A stretch of DNA of 64,000 bases from Gemmatimonadota bacterium (GCA_041390125.1 JAWKQN010000011.1:1-64000), one strand, 5' to 3'; positions 33,417-42,335 are shown, counted from the first letter of the stretch. The notes: generated by a model not told the origin, from the letters alone. Translations and numbers: made by a program.

Positions 33417-34348
33417 GCGCGGTGCGGGTGGAGGCACTGACGCGGCGCTTCGGGACACACGTGGCGGTCGATGCCCTCTCCTTCGACGTGCAGGCGGGCG
33501 AGCTCTTCGGGATCGTGGGCCCCGACGGTGCCGGGAAGACCACGCTGCTGCGCATGCTCGCGGGCGTACTTCCGCCGAGCGGCGGGGAGGCCTGGATCGA
33601 CGGCACCAGCGTCGTCTCCGACCCCGAGGGTGTGAAGACCCACCTGGCATACATGGCGCAGCGCTTCGGGCTCTACGAGGACCTCACGGTGCGCGAGAAC
33701 CTGGACTTCTACGCGGATCTCTACGGCGTCCCGCGACGCGACAAGCAGGAGCGGATCGCGCGCCTGCACCGCTTCTCGGGATTGGGCCCGTTCGAGGACC
33801 GGCTCGCGGGTGCGCTGTCGGGCGGGATGAAGCAGAAGCTGGCGCTCTCCTGCTGTCTGGTGCACCACCCGCGTCTGCTGCTCCTGGATGAACCCACGTT
33901 CGGCGTCGATCCCATCTCCCGCCGCGACCTCTGGCTCATCCTGCACGAGATGATCGCCGAAGGGGTGACGATCGTCGTGTCCACCGCCTACCTGGACGAG
34001 GCCGAGCGCTGCGACCGGGTCGCGCTCCTGGCGGAAGGCCGCACCCTGGCGCTGGACACGCCGGACGCGTTGCGCACCCGTGTGCGCGGGCCGGTGCGCG
34101 CGCTCGTGACCGATGCACCGCGGCAGGCCCGTGACGTGCTGCGCGGGGCCCCCGGTGTGGTCTCGGCCACGCTCTTCGGCGAGGCGGTGCACGTCCTGCT
34201 CGACGCAGGCGCCACCGACCCGGACCTGGAGGGCCTCCTGGCCGCCGACGGGATCCGGGTGCTCGAGCGCTCCACCCACGAGCCGACCCTGGAGAACGTG
34301 TTCGTGGCGCTCGTGGAGGAGAGCGAGCGCGTGGGAGCCGGCGCGTGA
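33413..34348 (+). CDS. ABC transporter ATPase (first of two)
   Basis: A 311-residue ATPase with Walker A GPDGAGKTT (residues 36-44), signature LSGGMKQ near residue 135, Walker B LLLLDEPTFGVDP, and a switch His region at IVVSTAYLDEAERC (the switch residue here is Ala/Tyr, not His, unlike the second ATPase). The C-terminal 80 residues are an accessory domain. The Walker A has Asp in place of the usual Asn, which is common in the YbhF/RbbA subfamily. It overlaps hlyD (ATGA 33413) and the next ATPase (GTGA 34345). Together with the next gene it would form the paired ATPase of one exporter. Confidence 0.9.
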   Translation: MSAVRVEALTRRFGTHVAVDALSFDVQAGELFGIVGPDGAGKTTLLRMLAGVLPPSGGEAWIDGTSVVSDPEGVKTHLAYMAQRFGLYEDLTVRENLDFYADLYGVPRRDKQERIARLHRFSGLGPFEDRLAGALSGGMKQKLALSCCLVHHPRLLLLDEPTFGVDPISRRDLWLILHEMIAEGVTIVVSTAYLDEAERCDRVALLAEGRTLALDTPDALRTRVRGPVRALVTDAPRQARDVLRGAPGVVSATLFGEAVHVLLDAGATDPDLEGLLAADGIRVLERSTHEPTLENVFVALVEESERVGAGA

Positions 34349-35349
34349 ACGCCCGTCTTTCCGAGGCGGCGCGTGCGCGGGAGGACGCGGCCCGCGTGTC
34401 GCGCCCGGACGCGACGGATCCGGCCGTGCGGGTGCAAGCCCTTACGCGCCGGTTCGGGGACTTCACGGCCGTGGATGCCGTGACCTTCGACGTGCGCCGG
34501 GGGGAGGTGTTCGGCTTCCTGGGGCCGAACGGAGCCGGCAAGACCACGACCCTCAAGATGCTGACGGGGCTCGTGGAGCCCAGCGAGGGGCAGGGCTGGG
34601 TGGCCGGGCTGGACATCACGCACGAGCGGGCGCGCATCCGCGACCGCATCGGCTACATGTCGCAGCGCTTCTCGCTGTACGGCGACCTCACGGTGGAGGA
34701 GAACATCGAGCTCTTCGCCGGCCTCTATGGGGTGGCCGGCGCGCGTCTCCGCGACCGGCGTGCCTGGATCGAACAGGCCGGGCTCGTGCCCCCGGGCGGT
34801 CAGCCCGCCGGCGAGCTGCCGCTCGGATGGAAGCAGCGTCTGGCGCTGGGCTGCGCGGTCCTGCACGAGCCACAGGTCCTGTTCCTGGACGAGCCCACCT
34901 CCGGGGTCGATCCGCTGGCGCGCCGCCGCTTCTGGGACCTGATCGCCGAGCTGGCCGCCGCGGGCACGACGGTGATCGTGAGCACGCACTACATGGAGGA
35001 AGCCGAGTACTGCAACCGTCTGGCGCTCATGAACCGAGGGCGTTTGATCGCGCTGGACACACCGCGCGCGCTCCGGCGCGCCATGACCGAGCCGTTGTTC
35101 CGCGCGACCGCACACGACCCCGCCAGCACCGTGCAGGCCCTGACCGCCGACGAACGCGTGGTGGAGGCGGCGCTCTACGGGCGAGCTGTGCACGTGTTGC
35201 TGCGGGACGACGCCGATGCCGAGACCCGCGCGCGGGCCCTGCTGGACGATCCCGCGCTCGGCCTCACCGGCATCGAGCGCATCCCGCCGTCGCTCGAGGA
35301 CGTCTTCGTGGCCGCCGTCCGCAAGGCCGGCGGCGTGGTGGCGGGGTGA
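34345..35349 (+). CDS. ABC transporter ATPase (second of two)
   Basis: A 334-residue ATPase with Walker A GPNGAGKTT (residues 60-68), Walker B QVLFLDEPTSGVDP and switch His in VIVSTHYMEEAEYC. Its signature motif is LPLGWKQ (around 158-164) instead of LSGGxxQ, a substitution characteristic of the second nucleotide-binding half of YbhF/RbbA-type transporters. In E. coli these two halves are fused in YbhF; here they are separate proteins whose genes overlap by four bases. The start is GTG 34345. A 20-residue polar N-terminal extension precedes the domain. Confidence 0.9.
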   Translation: MNARLSEAARAREDAARVSRPDATDPAVRVQALTRRFGDFTAVDAVTFDVRRGEVFGFLGPNGAGKTTTLKMLTGLVEPSEGQGWVAGLDITHERARIRDRIGYMSQRFSLYGDLTVEENIELFAGLYGVAGARLRDRRAWIEQAGLVPPGGQPAGELPLGWKQRLALGCAVLHEPQVLFLDEPTSGVDPLARRRFWDLIAELAAAGTTVIVSTHYMEEAEYCNRLALMNRGRLIALDTPRALRRAMTEPLFRATAHDPASTVQALTADERVVEAALYGRAVHVLLRDDADAETRARALLDDPALGLTGIERIPPSLEDVFVAAVRKAGGVVAG

Positions 35350-35351
35350 GC

Positions 35352-36455
35352 ATGTCGCCGCGTCGGCTGCTGGCCGTGGCCCGGAAGGAGTGGATCCAGA
35401 TCCGGCGCGACACGCGCTCGCTCGCGCTCGCGTTCGGGCTACCGCTCTTCCTGCTGATCTTCTTCGGCTACGCCATCCAGTTGGATGTGGAGGACATCCA
35501 GCTGGGCGTGCTGGACCGGAGCCGCTCCCAGGAGAGCCGACAGCTCCTCGAGTCGTTCGAGGCCAGCGACCTCTTCGACGTGGCTGCGCGGATGGCGTCC
35601 GACCGGGAGATCGAGGATGCCCTGACCCGAGGAGACGTGCGCGCGGTGCTGCAGATCCCCCCGGACTTCGCGCGGGACCTGGGGCGGGGCGAGGCGTCGG
35701 TCCAGCTCCTCCTGGACGGCAGCGACGCCAACACCGCGACCCTCGCGCTCACCTACGCGGAGGCATTGGCGACCGAGTTCGTACGCGCGCGCAGCGGGGT
35801 GGGTGCGGTCGGGATCGAGCCGGCGGTGCGGGTCTGGTACAACCCGACGCTCGAGAGCCGCAACATGATCGTGCCGGGGCTCGTCGCGGTGATCATGTCC
35901 GTGATCGCGGGTCTGCTCACGGCGCTGACCATCGCGCGCGAATGGGAGCGCGGCACCATGGAGCAGCTGATCGCCACCCCGGTACAGCGGCTGGAGGTGA
36001 TCCTGGGCAAGCTGCTGCCCTACCTGGTGATCGGCCTGCTGGACGTGGCCTTCACGGTGGTGTGCGGTGTGCTGCTCTTCGACGCGCCGCTCCGGGGCAG
36101 CGTCGCGCTGCTCGCCGTCCTCACGGTGGTGTTCCTGACCGGCGCGCTGGGCTTCGGGATCTTCGTCTCGGCCGCGCTCCGCAACCAGCTCACTGCGCTG
36201 CAGGCGGCGCTGCTGGGCACCATGCTTCCAGCGCTGCTCCTCTCCGGCTTCCTGTACGACATCGACGGGATGCCCCTGGTGCTCAAGGCCGTCTCCTACC
36301 TGGTGCCCGCGCGCTACTTCATCACGGTCACGCGCGGGATCTTCCTGAAAGGGGTGGGCATCGACGTGCTGTGGCCCGAGGCGCTGTTCATGGTCGGCTT
36401 CGCGGTGCTGGGGCTGACCATGGCCACGCGCTCGTTCAAGAAGCGACTGGCATGA
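35352..36455 (+). CDS. ABC transporter permease (ABC-2 type, YbhS/YhhJ-like)
   Basis: A 367-residue ABC-2 permease. One N-terminal span (LALAFGLPLFLLIFFGYAIQ), a periplasmic domain of about 140 residues, then five spans ending SFKKRLA. Family motifs are YNPTLESRNMIVPGLVAVIM and EWERGTMEQLIATPVQ. I start at ATG 35352 because GGGGTGA lies just upstream; GTG 35346 would overlap the previous stop as in the other junctions but would itself form that ribosome binding site. Paired with the next permease it forms the membrane half of the exporter. Confidence 0.9.
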   Translation: MSPRRLLAVARKEWIQIRRDTRSLALAFGLPLFLLIFFGYAIQLDVEDIQLGVLDRSRSQESRQLLESFEASDLFDVAARMASDREIEDALTRGDVRAVLQIPPDFARDLGRGEASVQLLLDGSDANTATLALTYAEALATEFVRARSGVGAVGIEPAVRVWYNPTLESRNMIVPGLVAVIMSVIAGLLTALTIAREWERGTMEQLIATPVQRLEVILGKLLPYLVIGLLDVAFTVVCGVLLFDAPLRGSVALLAVLTVVFLTGALGFGIFVSAALRNQLTALQAALLGTMLPALLLSGFLYDIDGMPLVLKAVSYLVPARYFITVTRGIFLKGVGIDVLWPEALFMVGFAVLGLTMATRSFKKRLA

Positions 36456-37582
36456 GCATCCCCATCCGCCCTGCACGCGTGAAGCATCTGATCCGGAAGG
36501 AGCTGCGTCAGCTCCTGCGCGACCCGCGCAGCCGCCGGATCATCTTCCTGTCCCCGATCATCCAGCTCATCCTGTTCGGCTACGCGGTCAACACGGACGT
36601 GCGCCACGTCCGCACGATCGTGGCCGACCACGATCGTACGGCCACCTCCCGTGCGGTCGTGGACGCGCTCGTGAACTCCGAATACTTCCAGGTCACCGAA
36701 CGGACCGACCGGGCGGGGGACGTGCGGGACGCCCTGGATGAGGGTCGGGTCGTCACGGCGGTGGTGATCCCGCCCGGCTTCACGGCCGACCTCGAAAGCG
36801 GTCAGGGTGCGTCCGTGCAGGTGCTGGTGGACGGCACCAGCTCCAACACCGCCACCGTGGTGCAGGGCTACGCCGGGCGGGTGCTGCGCCAGTTCGGCGT
36901 GGAGGCGGTCTCGTCGCTGCGGGGTGGCGGAGTGGACGCTCCGCTCCAGGTGGAATCGCGGGCCTGGTTCAATCCGGCGCTGGCCAGTCGGGTGTACAAC
37001 GTTCCCGCCGTGATCGGGACCATCATGTTCCTGATGTCCCTGATGCTCACGGGCCTGTCCGTCGCGCGCGAGCGCGAGGTGGGCACGTTCGACCAGCTGC
37101 TGGTCTCTCCGCTGTCGCCCCAGGAGCTCATGCTGGGCAAGACGTTGCCCGTGGCGGGAGTGGCCATGGTGCAGCTGACCCTCGTCACCACGGTGGCGCT
37201 GCTCTGGTTCGGCATCCCGTTCCGCGGATCCGTCCTGCTGCTGATCCTGAGCGCGTTGCTCTACGTCCTGTCCGGCCTGTCGCTCGGCCTGCTGCTCTCC
37301 ACGTTCTCGAAGACCCAGCAGGAGGCCTTCCTCACGATCTTCCTCACCCTCTTCCCCGCCATCATCCTGTCCGGCTTCCTCTACCCGGTGGACAGCATGC
37401 CGGACTTCTTCCAGGGCATCGCCGCCTTCAACCCGTTGCTGTACTTCATCCGGGTGGTGCGGGCGATCTTCCTGAAGGGGGCCGGGCCCTCGGATCTCGT
37501 GCTCGAGCTCGGTGCCCTGGCGCTGATGGCGGTGGTGGCGCTGCGCGTCGGCGTGGCGCGCTTCAAGGCGTTGATCGGTTGA
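36452..37582 (+). CDS. ABC transporter permease (ABC-2 type, YbhR-like)
   Basis: A 376-residue ABC-2 permease with the same plan as its neighbour: IIFLSPIIQLILFGYAVNTD at the N-terminus, a large external domain, YNVPAVIGTIMFLMSLMLTG, then REREVGTFDQLLVSPLSPQE. Start ATG 36452 overlaps the preceding stop. It ends the operon, and its last 20 bases overlap the 3' end of the DUF4105 gene on the other strand (37563-37582), leaving no room for a conventional terminator between them. Confidence 0.9.
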   Translation: MSIPIRPARVKHLIRKELRQLLRDPRSRRIIFLSPIIQLILFGYAVNTDVRHVRTIVADHDRTATSRAVVDALVNSEYFQVTERTDRAGDVRDALDEGRVVTAVVIPPGFTADLESGQGASVQVLVDGTSSNTATVVQGYAGRVLRQFGVEAVSSLRGGGVDAPLQVESRAWFNPALASRVYNVPAVIGTIMFLMSLMLTGLSVAREREVGTFDQLLVSPLSPQELMLGKTLPVAGVAMVQLTLVTTVALLWFGIPFRGSVLLLILSALLYVLSGLSLGLLLSTFSKTQQEAFLTIFLTLFPAIILSGFLYPVDSMPDFFQGIAAFNPLLYFIRVVRAIFLKGAGPSDLVLELGALALMAVVALRVGVARFKALIG

Positions 37583-38822
37583 GCGAACGCAGCGCGAGGA
37601 ACAGCCCGGCGTGCAGCGGCAGCGCGAAGCCGATCAGCTCGCCATTGCCCTGATCGACACCGGGCAGCACCTGGACGATCAGACCGAGCAGGCTGAAGAC
37701 CAGCGCGGCCAGCGCGATGCGTGCGGCCCACGGGGAGGGACGGCCGCGCACGGCCGCCAGCGGGACCAGCACGGCCAGCAGGAGCGACAGGGGCGTGAAC
37801 TGCAGCACGTTCTCGTTCCAGTACATCCAGATGTGGTCCGTGAACCAGACCAGGACCAGGATGGTGCCGAGCACCCCGGCCAGCAGGCTCCACACCCCGC
37901 CCAGCAGCGCGAGGCCGGTGCGGCCCGCGCGGATGCCTTCGCCCGCGCCCTGACCGGCCAGGGCCAGCAGGACGGCCAGGCCGATCCCCACCGCCGGGAG
38001 CGGCCAGTTGAAGCGGGCCGGCGCCTCGGCGGTCGGTGGCCGGCCTGCCACGAAGAGCTCCGTCTCGGAAGCCACCAGAGGTACGGGCCGTCCTTCCTCG
38101 CCGGGCAGCTCGACGCGGCGCACCTCGTCGCGCAGCACCATGGGCACGAACGCGCTCTCCCACCCGGTGACGGGCCGGTCTCCCCTGGGACCCAGCAGCA
38201 GGTCCAGGCCGGCCCAGATGAGCGGGCTCGGCCGCGTCAGGCGGCGCGTGTGGAAGCGATACGTCTCCCCGTCCAGCGCGGTGGCCACGGGCTTGAGGCG
38301 ACCCCCGGTCACGCGGTCCAGCAGATCCCGCACGCGCGTGGAGCAGTTGTCCACGAAGTAGTCGTAGCGGTACTCGGGGTTCTGCAGGTTGACCAGGATG
38401 GCCTGCAGCAGCTGCAGACGCTCGGCCGGCGTGAGGTTCAGCTCCTGGGACCAGACCGAGCGGTCGCGGGCCTGGTATTCGGCCACCATGCCCTGGAAGG
38501 TCTGATGCCCCATCGAGTAGAGCATCTCGCCCTTCAGGAAGCGCGGGATGAAGTCCACCTGGTTGAAGGAGAAGACGCCCCAGTGGAAGACATCGTCGCG
38601 GCCCGTGAGCGCGTTCTGGATGCGGAGCGCGTTGTGGCCGAAGAGCTCCCAGACCGCGGAGCCGGGCCCGAACGTCAGCAACGAGACGGTCAGCTCGGAG
38701 CCGGGCTCGGGGCGCACGAGCGTGTCCGCGACCGGAGCGGAGGGCTCGGTCTGCCGGGCCGCCACGGGCCCGGCGGCCAGAAGCGACAGCGCCAGGACCA
38801 GGGGGAGGGTTCGGGCAGCCAT
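37563..38822 (-). CDS. DUF4105/Lnb-type exported membrane protein
   Basis: A 419-residue protein with a signal peptide (ending PVAARQ), then the Lnb N-terminal periplasmic (DUF4105) domain: SLLTFGPGSAVWELFGHNAL, VFHWGVFSFNQVDFIPRFL, and NPEYRYDYFVDNCSTRVRDL (the conserved His, Asp and Cys suggest a papain-like or NlpC-like fold). Five membrane spans follow in the C-terminal third. Function is not described for the family; some members sit beside cell-envelope genes. ATG 38822 is clear. It converges with the export operon, overlapping by 20 bases. Confidence 0.85.
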   Translation of the reverse strand: MAARTLPLVLALSLLAAGPVAARQTEPSAPVADTLVRPEPGSELTVSLLTFGPGSAVWELFGHNALRIQNALTGRDDVFHWGVFSFNQVDFIPRFLKGEMLYSMGHQTFQGMVAEYQARDRSVWSQELNLTPAERLQLLQAILVNLQNPEYRYDYFVDNCSTRVRDLLDRVTGGRLKPVATALDGETYRFHTRRLTRPSPLIWAGLDLLLGPRGDRPVTGWESAFVPMVLRDEVRRVELPGEEGRPVPLVASETELFVAGRPPTAEAPARFNWPLPAVGIGLAVLLALAGQGAGEGIRAGRTGLALLGGVWSLLAGVLGTILVLVWFTDHIWMYWNENVLQFTPLSLLLAVLVPLAAVRGRPSPWAARIALAALVFSLLGLIVQVLPGVDQGNGELIGFALPLHAGLFLALRSLNRSTP

Positions 38823-39018
38823 TCGTCGCCTATACACCGGGTCCGCGCCTGAGGGTCGACCCGCGGCGATCGACGCCGATGCGGGTGGGTTCCATGCGCC
38901 CCCCGGGCCCCGGCGGACGATCGTCGACAGTAGCACGGACGGGGCTGGATGCACACCGGGGGGCCGGTCCCGGGCTGGCTGGGCGCGGCCCTTCCTCGCG
39001 GGGCCTCGGCGCCCTTCC

Positions 39019-39573
39019 TCACAGCGATCCCGGGCCCGCCTCCAGCCACGTCAGCACCTCGGCGGCGTGCATGTCCGGCGGATGCACCGGGTACAGGCAG
39101 CGGATGATCCTGCCGGCGTCCAGCAGCAACGTCAGGCGTCTGAGGTACGTGACGCCGTGGACCGTGAACGCCGGGAGGGAAAGCGTTGCCCGGAGCTCGC
39201 CGGCGGCGTCGCTCAGCAGGGGAAAGGGCAGCGCCAGACGGGTGGCCAGCTCGGTCTGCCACTCGGCGCTCTGGCCGCTCACGCCGTAGACGGTCACCCC
39301 CACCGCCCGGAACCGGGGGTGCAGGTCGCGGAAGCCCTCCAGCTCGGGCGTGGAGCCGTGCGCGCCGGGGATGTCGTCCCAGCCGGGTGGATTGTCCATC
39401 CCGGGCCGACCCGTCCAGGGGTAGACGGCCAGGAGCGTGCGCCCGGGGCGCGTGGCCAACGCGACCGGCTCGCCCTTCGTGGAGGGGAGCACGACCGCCG
39501 GTAGGGCCAGCCCCGGCACCAGGTGGGCGGCGGCCCCGTCGTCGGGGGGCGCGGGCCAGGGCCAGTCGCTCAC
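39019..39573 (-). CDS. Peroxiredoxin-like protein lacking the catalytic cysteines
   Basis: A 184-residue AhpC/TSA-fold protein of the group whose active members contain GARGCTPQSC-type active sites. Here the block reads IPGAHGSTPELEGFRD, with Ser74 and Glu79 at the positions of the two cysteines. The rest of the fold is intact (YPWTGRPG, YGVSGQSAEWQTELATRL, LPFPLLSDAAGELRATLSL). The only Cys is in IIRCLYPV. A peroxidase reaction of the ordinary kind seems impossible; it may be a binding or regulatory protein. The start is GTG 39573, 64 bases after the exported hydrolase gene on the same strand, probably co-transcribed. Confidence 0.82.
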   Translation of the reverse strand: MSDWPWPAPPDDGAAAHLVPGLALPAVVLPSTKGEPVALATRPGRTLLAVYPWTGRPGMDNPPGWDDIPGAHGSTPELEGFRDLHPRFRAVGVTVYGVSGQSAEWQTELATRLALPFPLLSDAAGELRATLSLPAFTVHGVTYLRRLTLLLDAGRIIRCLYPVHPPDMHAAEVLTWLEAGPGSL

Positions 39574-39637
39574 ACGGTGCCCCCGGAGCGGCGGATGCGG
39601 CTCCCCGAACCGCGGAGCGGCTCTTCCCGCGGGCGGA

Positions 39638-40702
39638 TCAGTGTCCCTCCGGAGCCGCCACCACGGGATTGGTGAGCGTGCCGACCCGCTCGATCGAGCA
39701 GACGCTCGTGTCCCCGGGCTTCAGGTACACCGGCGGGGTGCGGCCCTCGCCCACGCCCCCCGGCGTGCCCGTCCCGATCAGGTCCCCCGGTCCCAGTGTG
39801 ACGATGTGGGACGCGAAGGAGACCAGGTCGCGCACGGTGTGCACCATCAGCGCAGTGCTGGCATCCTGCATGACCTGGCCGTTCAGCGTGTAGCGGACGG
39901 CCAGCGCCTGCGGATCGCCCACGAACTCGGCTGGCACCACGAACGGACCGCTCGGCGCGAAGGTGTCGTGGCTCTTGCCCATGAACCAGTCGGAGCCGTA
40001 GCGGCCGTCGTCGCGCTCCTGACGGTCCGACACGTCCACCATGGCCATGTAGCCGAAGACGTGGTCGAGCGCGTCCGCCACGGAGACCCGCCGGGCCGTG
40101 CGGCCGATCACCGCCACCAGCTCGCACTCGTAGTCGATCATGGGCCGGCCCGTGGGCAGCACGATGGCGTCCCCTGTGGCCGAGATGGCCGTCTTGAGCT
40201 TGGGGAAGAGGTAGGGGTTGGGGCGGTCGTCTGCCGGGTCCCGGGTCCACACCGCCGGCAGGCCCACGCGCACGCTCTCATCCACCACGGTGGTGGTGCC
40301 CCCGGTGCGGCCCACGGCGGCCATCTCGCGCGCGTGCTCCTCGTAGTTGCGCGCGGCCATGAGCAGCACGTCGGGATCGTCCAGCGGCGGCAGCGTGGTC
40401 AGCGTGACCAGCGGAAAGGCGTAGGCCGGGGGATCGCGACGCGCCTGGGCGGCGAGGTCCGCGATCTGCCCGGCGCGCGCCGCGTCCCACTGCTCGATGA
40501 GCCCGCGCAGCGTGGCCGGGGCGGACGGGTCCGCCCGGGACAGGTCCACGACCATGGCATCGTCGAGCACCACTCCCACGAAGGCCCGCCCGTCCAGCCG
40601 GAACATGCCGAGCTTGTAGGGGGCGGTCTGGGCCTGTACGCCGACCGGGGTCAGCACGGCGGCCAGGCACAGCAGGAGGACGGTTCGGATGCGAGCGGAC
40701 AT
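39638..40702 (-). CDS. Exported fumarylacetoacetate hydrolase family protein
   Basis: A 354-residue protein with a clear signal peptide (VLLLCLAAVLTPVGVQAQ), followed by a complete fumarylacetoacetate hydrolase domain: the metal-binding Glu in DYECELVAVIG, NYEEHAREM, DVSDRQERDD and GDLIGTGTPGGVG near the C-terminus. FAH enzymes cleave or isomerise carbon-carbon bonds in aromatic degradation products and are normally cytoplasmic, so an exported one is unusual. The start ATG 40702 lacks a good ribosome binding site. The longer frame (to 41692) runs antisense through the erythromycin-esterase-like gene and is not real. Confidence 0.85.
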   Translation of the reverse strand: MSARIRTVLLLCLAAVLTPVGVQAQTAPYKLGMFRLDGRAFVGVVLDDAMVVDLSRADPSAPATLRGLIEQWDAARAGQIADLAAQARRDPPAYAFPLVTLTTLPPLDDPDVLLMAARNYEEHAREMAAVGRTGGTTTVVDESVRVGLPAVWTRDPADDRPNPYLFPKLKTAISATGDAIVLPTGRPMIDYECELVAVIGRTARRVSVADALDHVFGYMAMVDVSDRQERDDGRYGSDWFMGKSHDTFAPSGPFVVPAEFVGDPQALAVRYTLNGQVMQDASTALMVHTVRDLVSFASHIVTLGPGDLIGTGTPGGVGEGRTPPVYLKPGDTSVCSIERVGTLTNPVVAAPEGH

Positions 40703-40879
40703 GGGCGACCGGGGGGCGGGAAGGAGCGGTGGCACGACCCAAGATGGGGAGGTGCCACGGTCGCGCGCACCTGCCCGGGTCCGGCGCCCATCGTGACCCG
40801 ACCCGATGGGGCCATCGGACCCCGGTCCGAGGCTTGGACGTATGCAAGGGTAGGCCATCCGCCCCCACAGGAGCGCACC

Positions 40880-42259
40880 GTGGTCCCTTTGGTCGGCATG
40901 AGAACCGCGCGGCTCCTTCTCGGGCTTCTCGCTTTCGTCTGCACCGTGACCGCCTGCGGTGACGAGGCGGTCACGCCGCCCGCGACACCGCCTCCAGCGC
41001 TTCCCCCCATCGCCCCCGAGGTCGCCGCCTGGCTGGATGCGCGCGGCCACCCGTTCGAAGGCACCCACATCGGGCTCGACACCGAGGAGCTCCGTTTCCT
41101 CGACGCCATCGTCGGGGACGCGCGCATCGTCTCCCTCGGCGAGAACACCCACGGCACCCGGGACTTCTTCGAGATGAAAGCGCGCATCCTGCGCTACCTC
41201 GTCGAAGAGCACGGCTTCAACGCATTCGCCATCGAGGCCACGTGGCCCGAGGCCTGGAGATTGGACCACTACGTGCGCACGGGAGAGGGCGATCCCGTCG
41301 CTCTGCTGTCGGGCCTCTACTTCTGGACGTGGAACACCGAATCGGTGCTCGAGATGATCGAGTGGATGCGGGCGCACAACGCGTCGGGCGGCGACATCGG
41401 CTTCTACGGCGTCGACATGCAGTACCCGGGTATGGCCCTGCACAACGTACGGGAGTTCTTCGAAGCCGTGGATCCGGATCGGGCCGAGCAGGTTGCGGAG
41501 CTGCTCGCCTGTCTGTCGGACTTCGCCAACGGGCCCGATGGGCGCTTCCCCGCGGCACGCTACGAGACGTTGGACCGGGTGGACCGTGTGGCGTGCGGAA
41601 ATCGACTCGACGCGGTGGGCGCCCTCCTGGAGGACGGTCGGACCACCTACGAAGCGGCCACCGACGCAGAGGTCTACCAGCGGGCCGTGCACAGCTTACG
41701 CGTGGCGGTGCAGTATCACGAAGAGGTCGAAGGTCTCCAGTTCCGTGACCAGTCCATGGCGGAGAACACGATCTGGTTGGCGGACCATCTCGGTGCCGAC
41801 GCGCGCATCGTGGTCTGGGCGCACAACTTCCACGTGGCCGACCTGCTGGGCCAGCAGGGGTACTACCTGAGGAGGCGTTTCGGGGACGACATGGTCGTCG
41901 TGGGCTTCACGCACGCGGCCGGCGAGTTCACGGCGGTCTGGCAGAACGGGATCGAGTTCCTGGGCCGTCAGCCCATGAGGCTCGATGCTGTGGCGCCGCT
42001 GTCGTATGAAGCGCATCTGGAGACGGCCGAGGCACCACGATACGTCCTGGATCTGCGCGACGTGGACACCGGCGAATCGGGTGCCGGATGGTTGGCCGTC
42101 CCCCGCCAGACCCGTCTGATCGGGTGCTGCTACGATTCGAACCGGCCCTGGAACTACTGGGGAGACATGGACGTGCCGGCCCTCTTCGACGTCCTCATCC
42201 ACTTCGACACGACCGGCCCGACCGCCGTGCTGCCGTTGAGGCCGCCGACCGCCTTCTGA
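40880..42259 (+). CDS. Erythromycin esterase family lipoprotein
   Basis: A 459-residue exported lipoprotein (lipobox VTAC, Cys26) of the erythromycin esterase superfamily. Catalytic residues of the EreA type are visible: GENTHGT (Glu88, His91), EATWPEAWRLDHYV, and a later VVVWAHNFHVAD. The family hydrolyses macrolide lactones in some members, but most are of unknown substrate. GTG 40880 has a perfect AGGAG six bases upstream and puts the signal peptide at the start; ATG 40898 lacks such a site. Surface location and the absence of resistance neighbours argue against a dedicated antibiotic role. Confidence 0.85.
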   Translation: MVPLVGMRTARLLLGLLAFVCTVTACGDEAVTPPATPPPALPPIAPEVAAWLDARGHPFEGTHIGLDTEELRFLDAIVGDARIVSLGENTHGTRDFFEMKARILRYLVEEHGFNAFAIEATWPEAWRLDHYVRTGEGDPVALLSGLYFWTWNTESVLEMIEWMRAHNASGGDIGFYGVDMQYPGMALHNVREFFEAVDPDRAEQVAELLACLSDFANGPDGRFPAARYETLDRVDRVACGNRLDAVGALLEDGRTTYEAATDAEVYQRAVHSLRVAVQYHEEVEGLQFRDQSMAENTIWLADHLGADARIVVWAHNFHVADLLGQQGYYLRRRFGDDMVVVGFTHAAGEFTAVWQNGIEFLGRQPMRLDAVAPLSYEAHLETAEAPRYVLDLRDVDTGESGAGWLAVPRQTRLIGCCYDSNRPWNYWGDMDVPALFDVLIHFDTTGPTAVLPLRPPTAF

Positions 42260-42335
42260 CGCTCGCCCCCTCCGTCCGGACGAGCACGCCGAGCCGGGTC
42301 GGGTCCGCCACCGCACGACGCCGGGGGATGCAAGA

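Noticed and set aside
39437..40700. The plus-strand frame that would extend the erythromycin-esterase-like gene to 940 codons
   Set aside because: The upstream part is antisense to the peroxiredoxin-like and FAH genes, and a signal peptide with a strong ribosome binding site starts at 40880.
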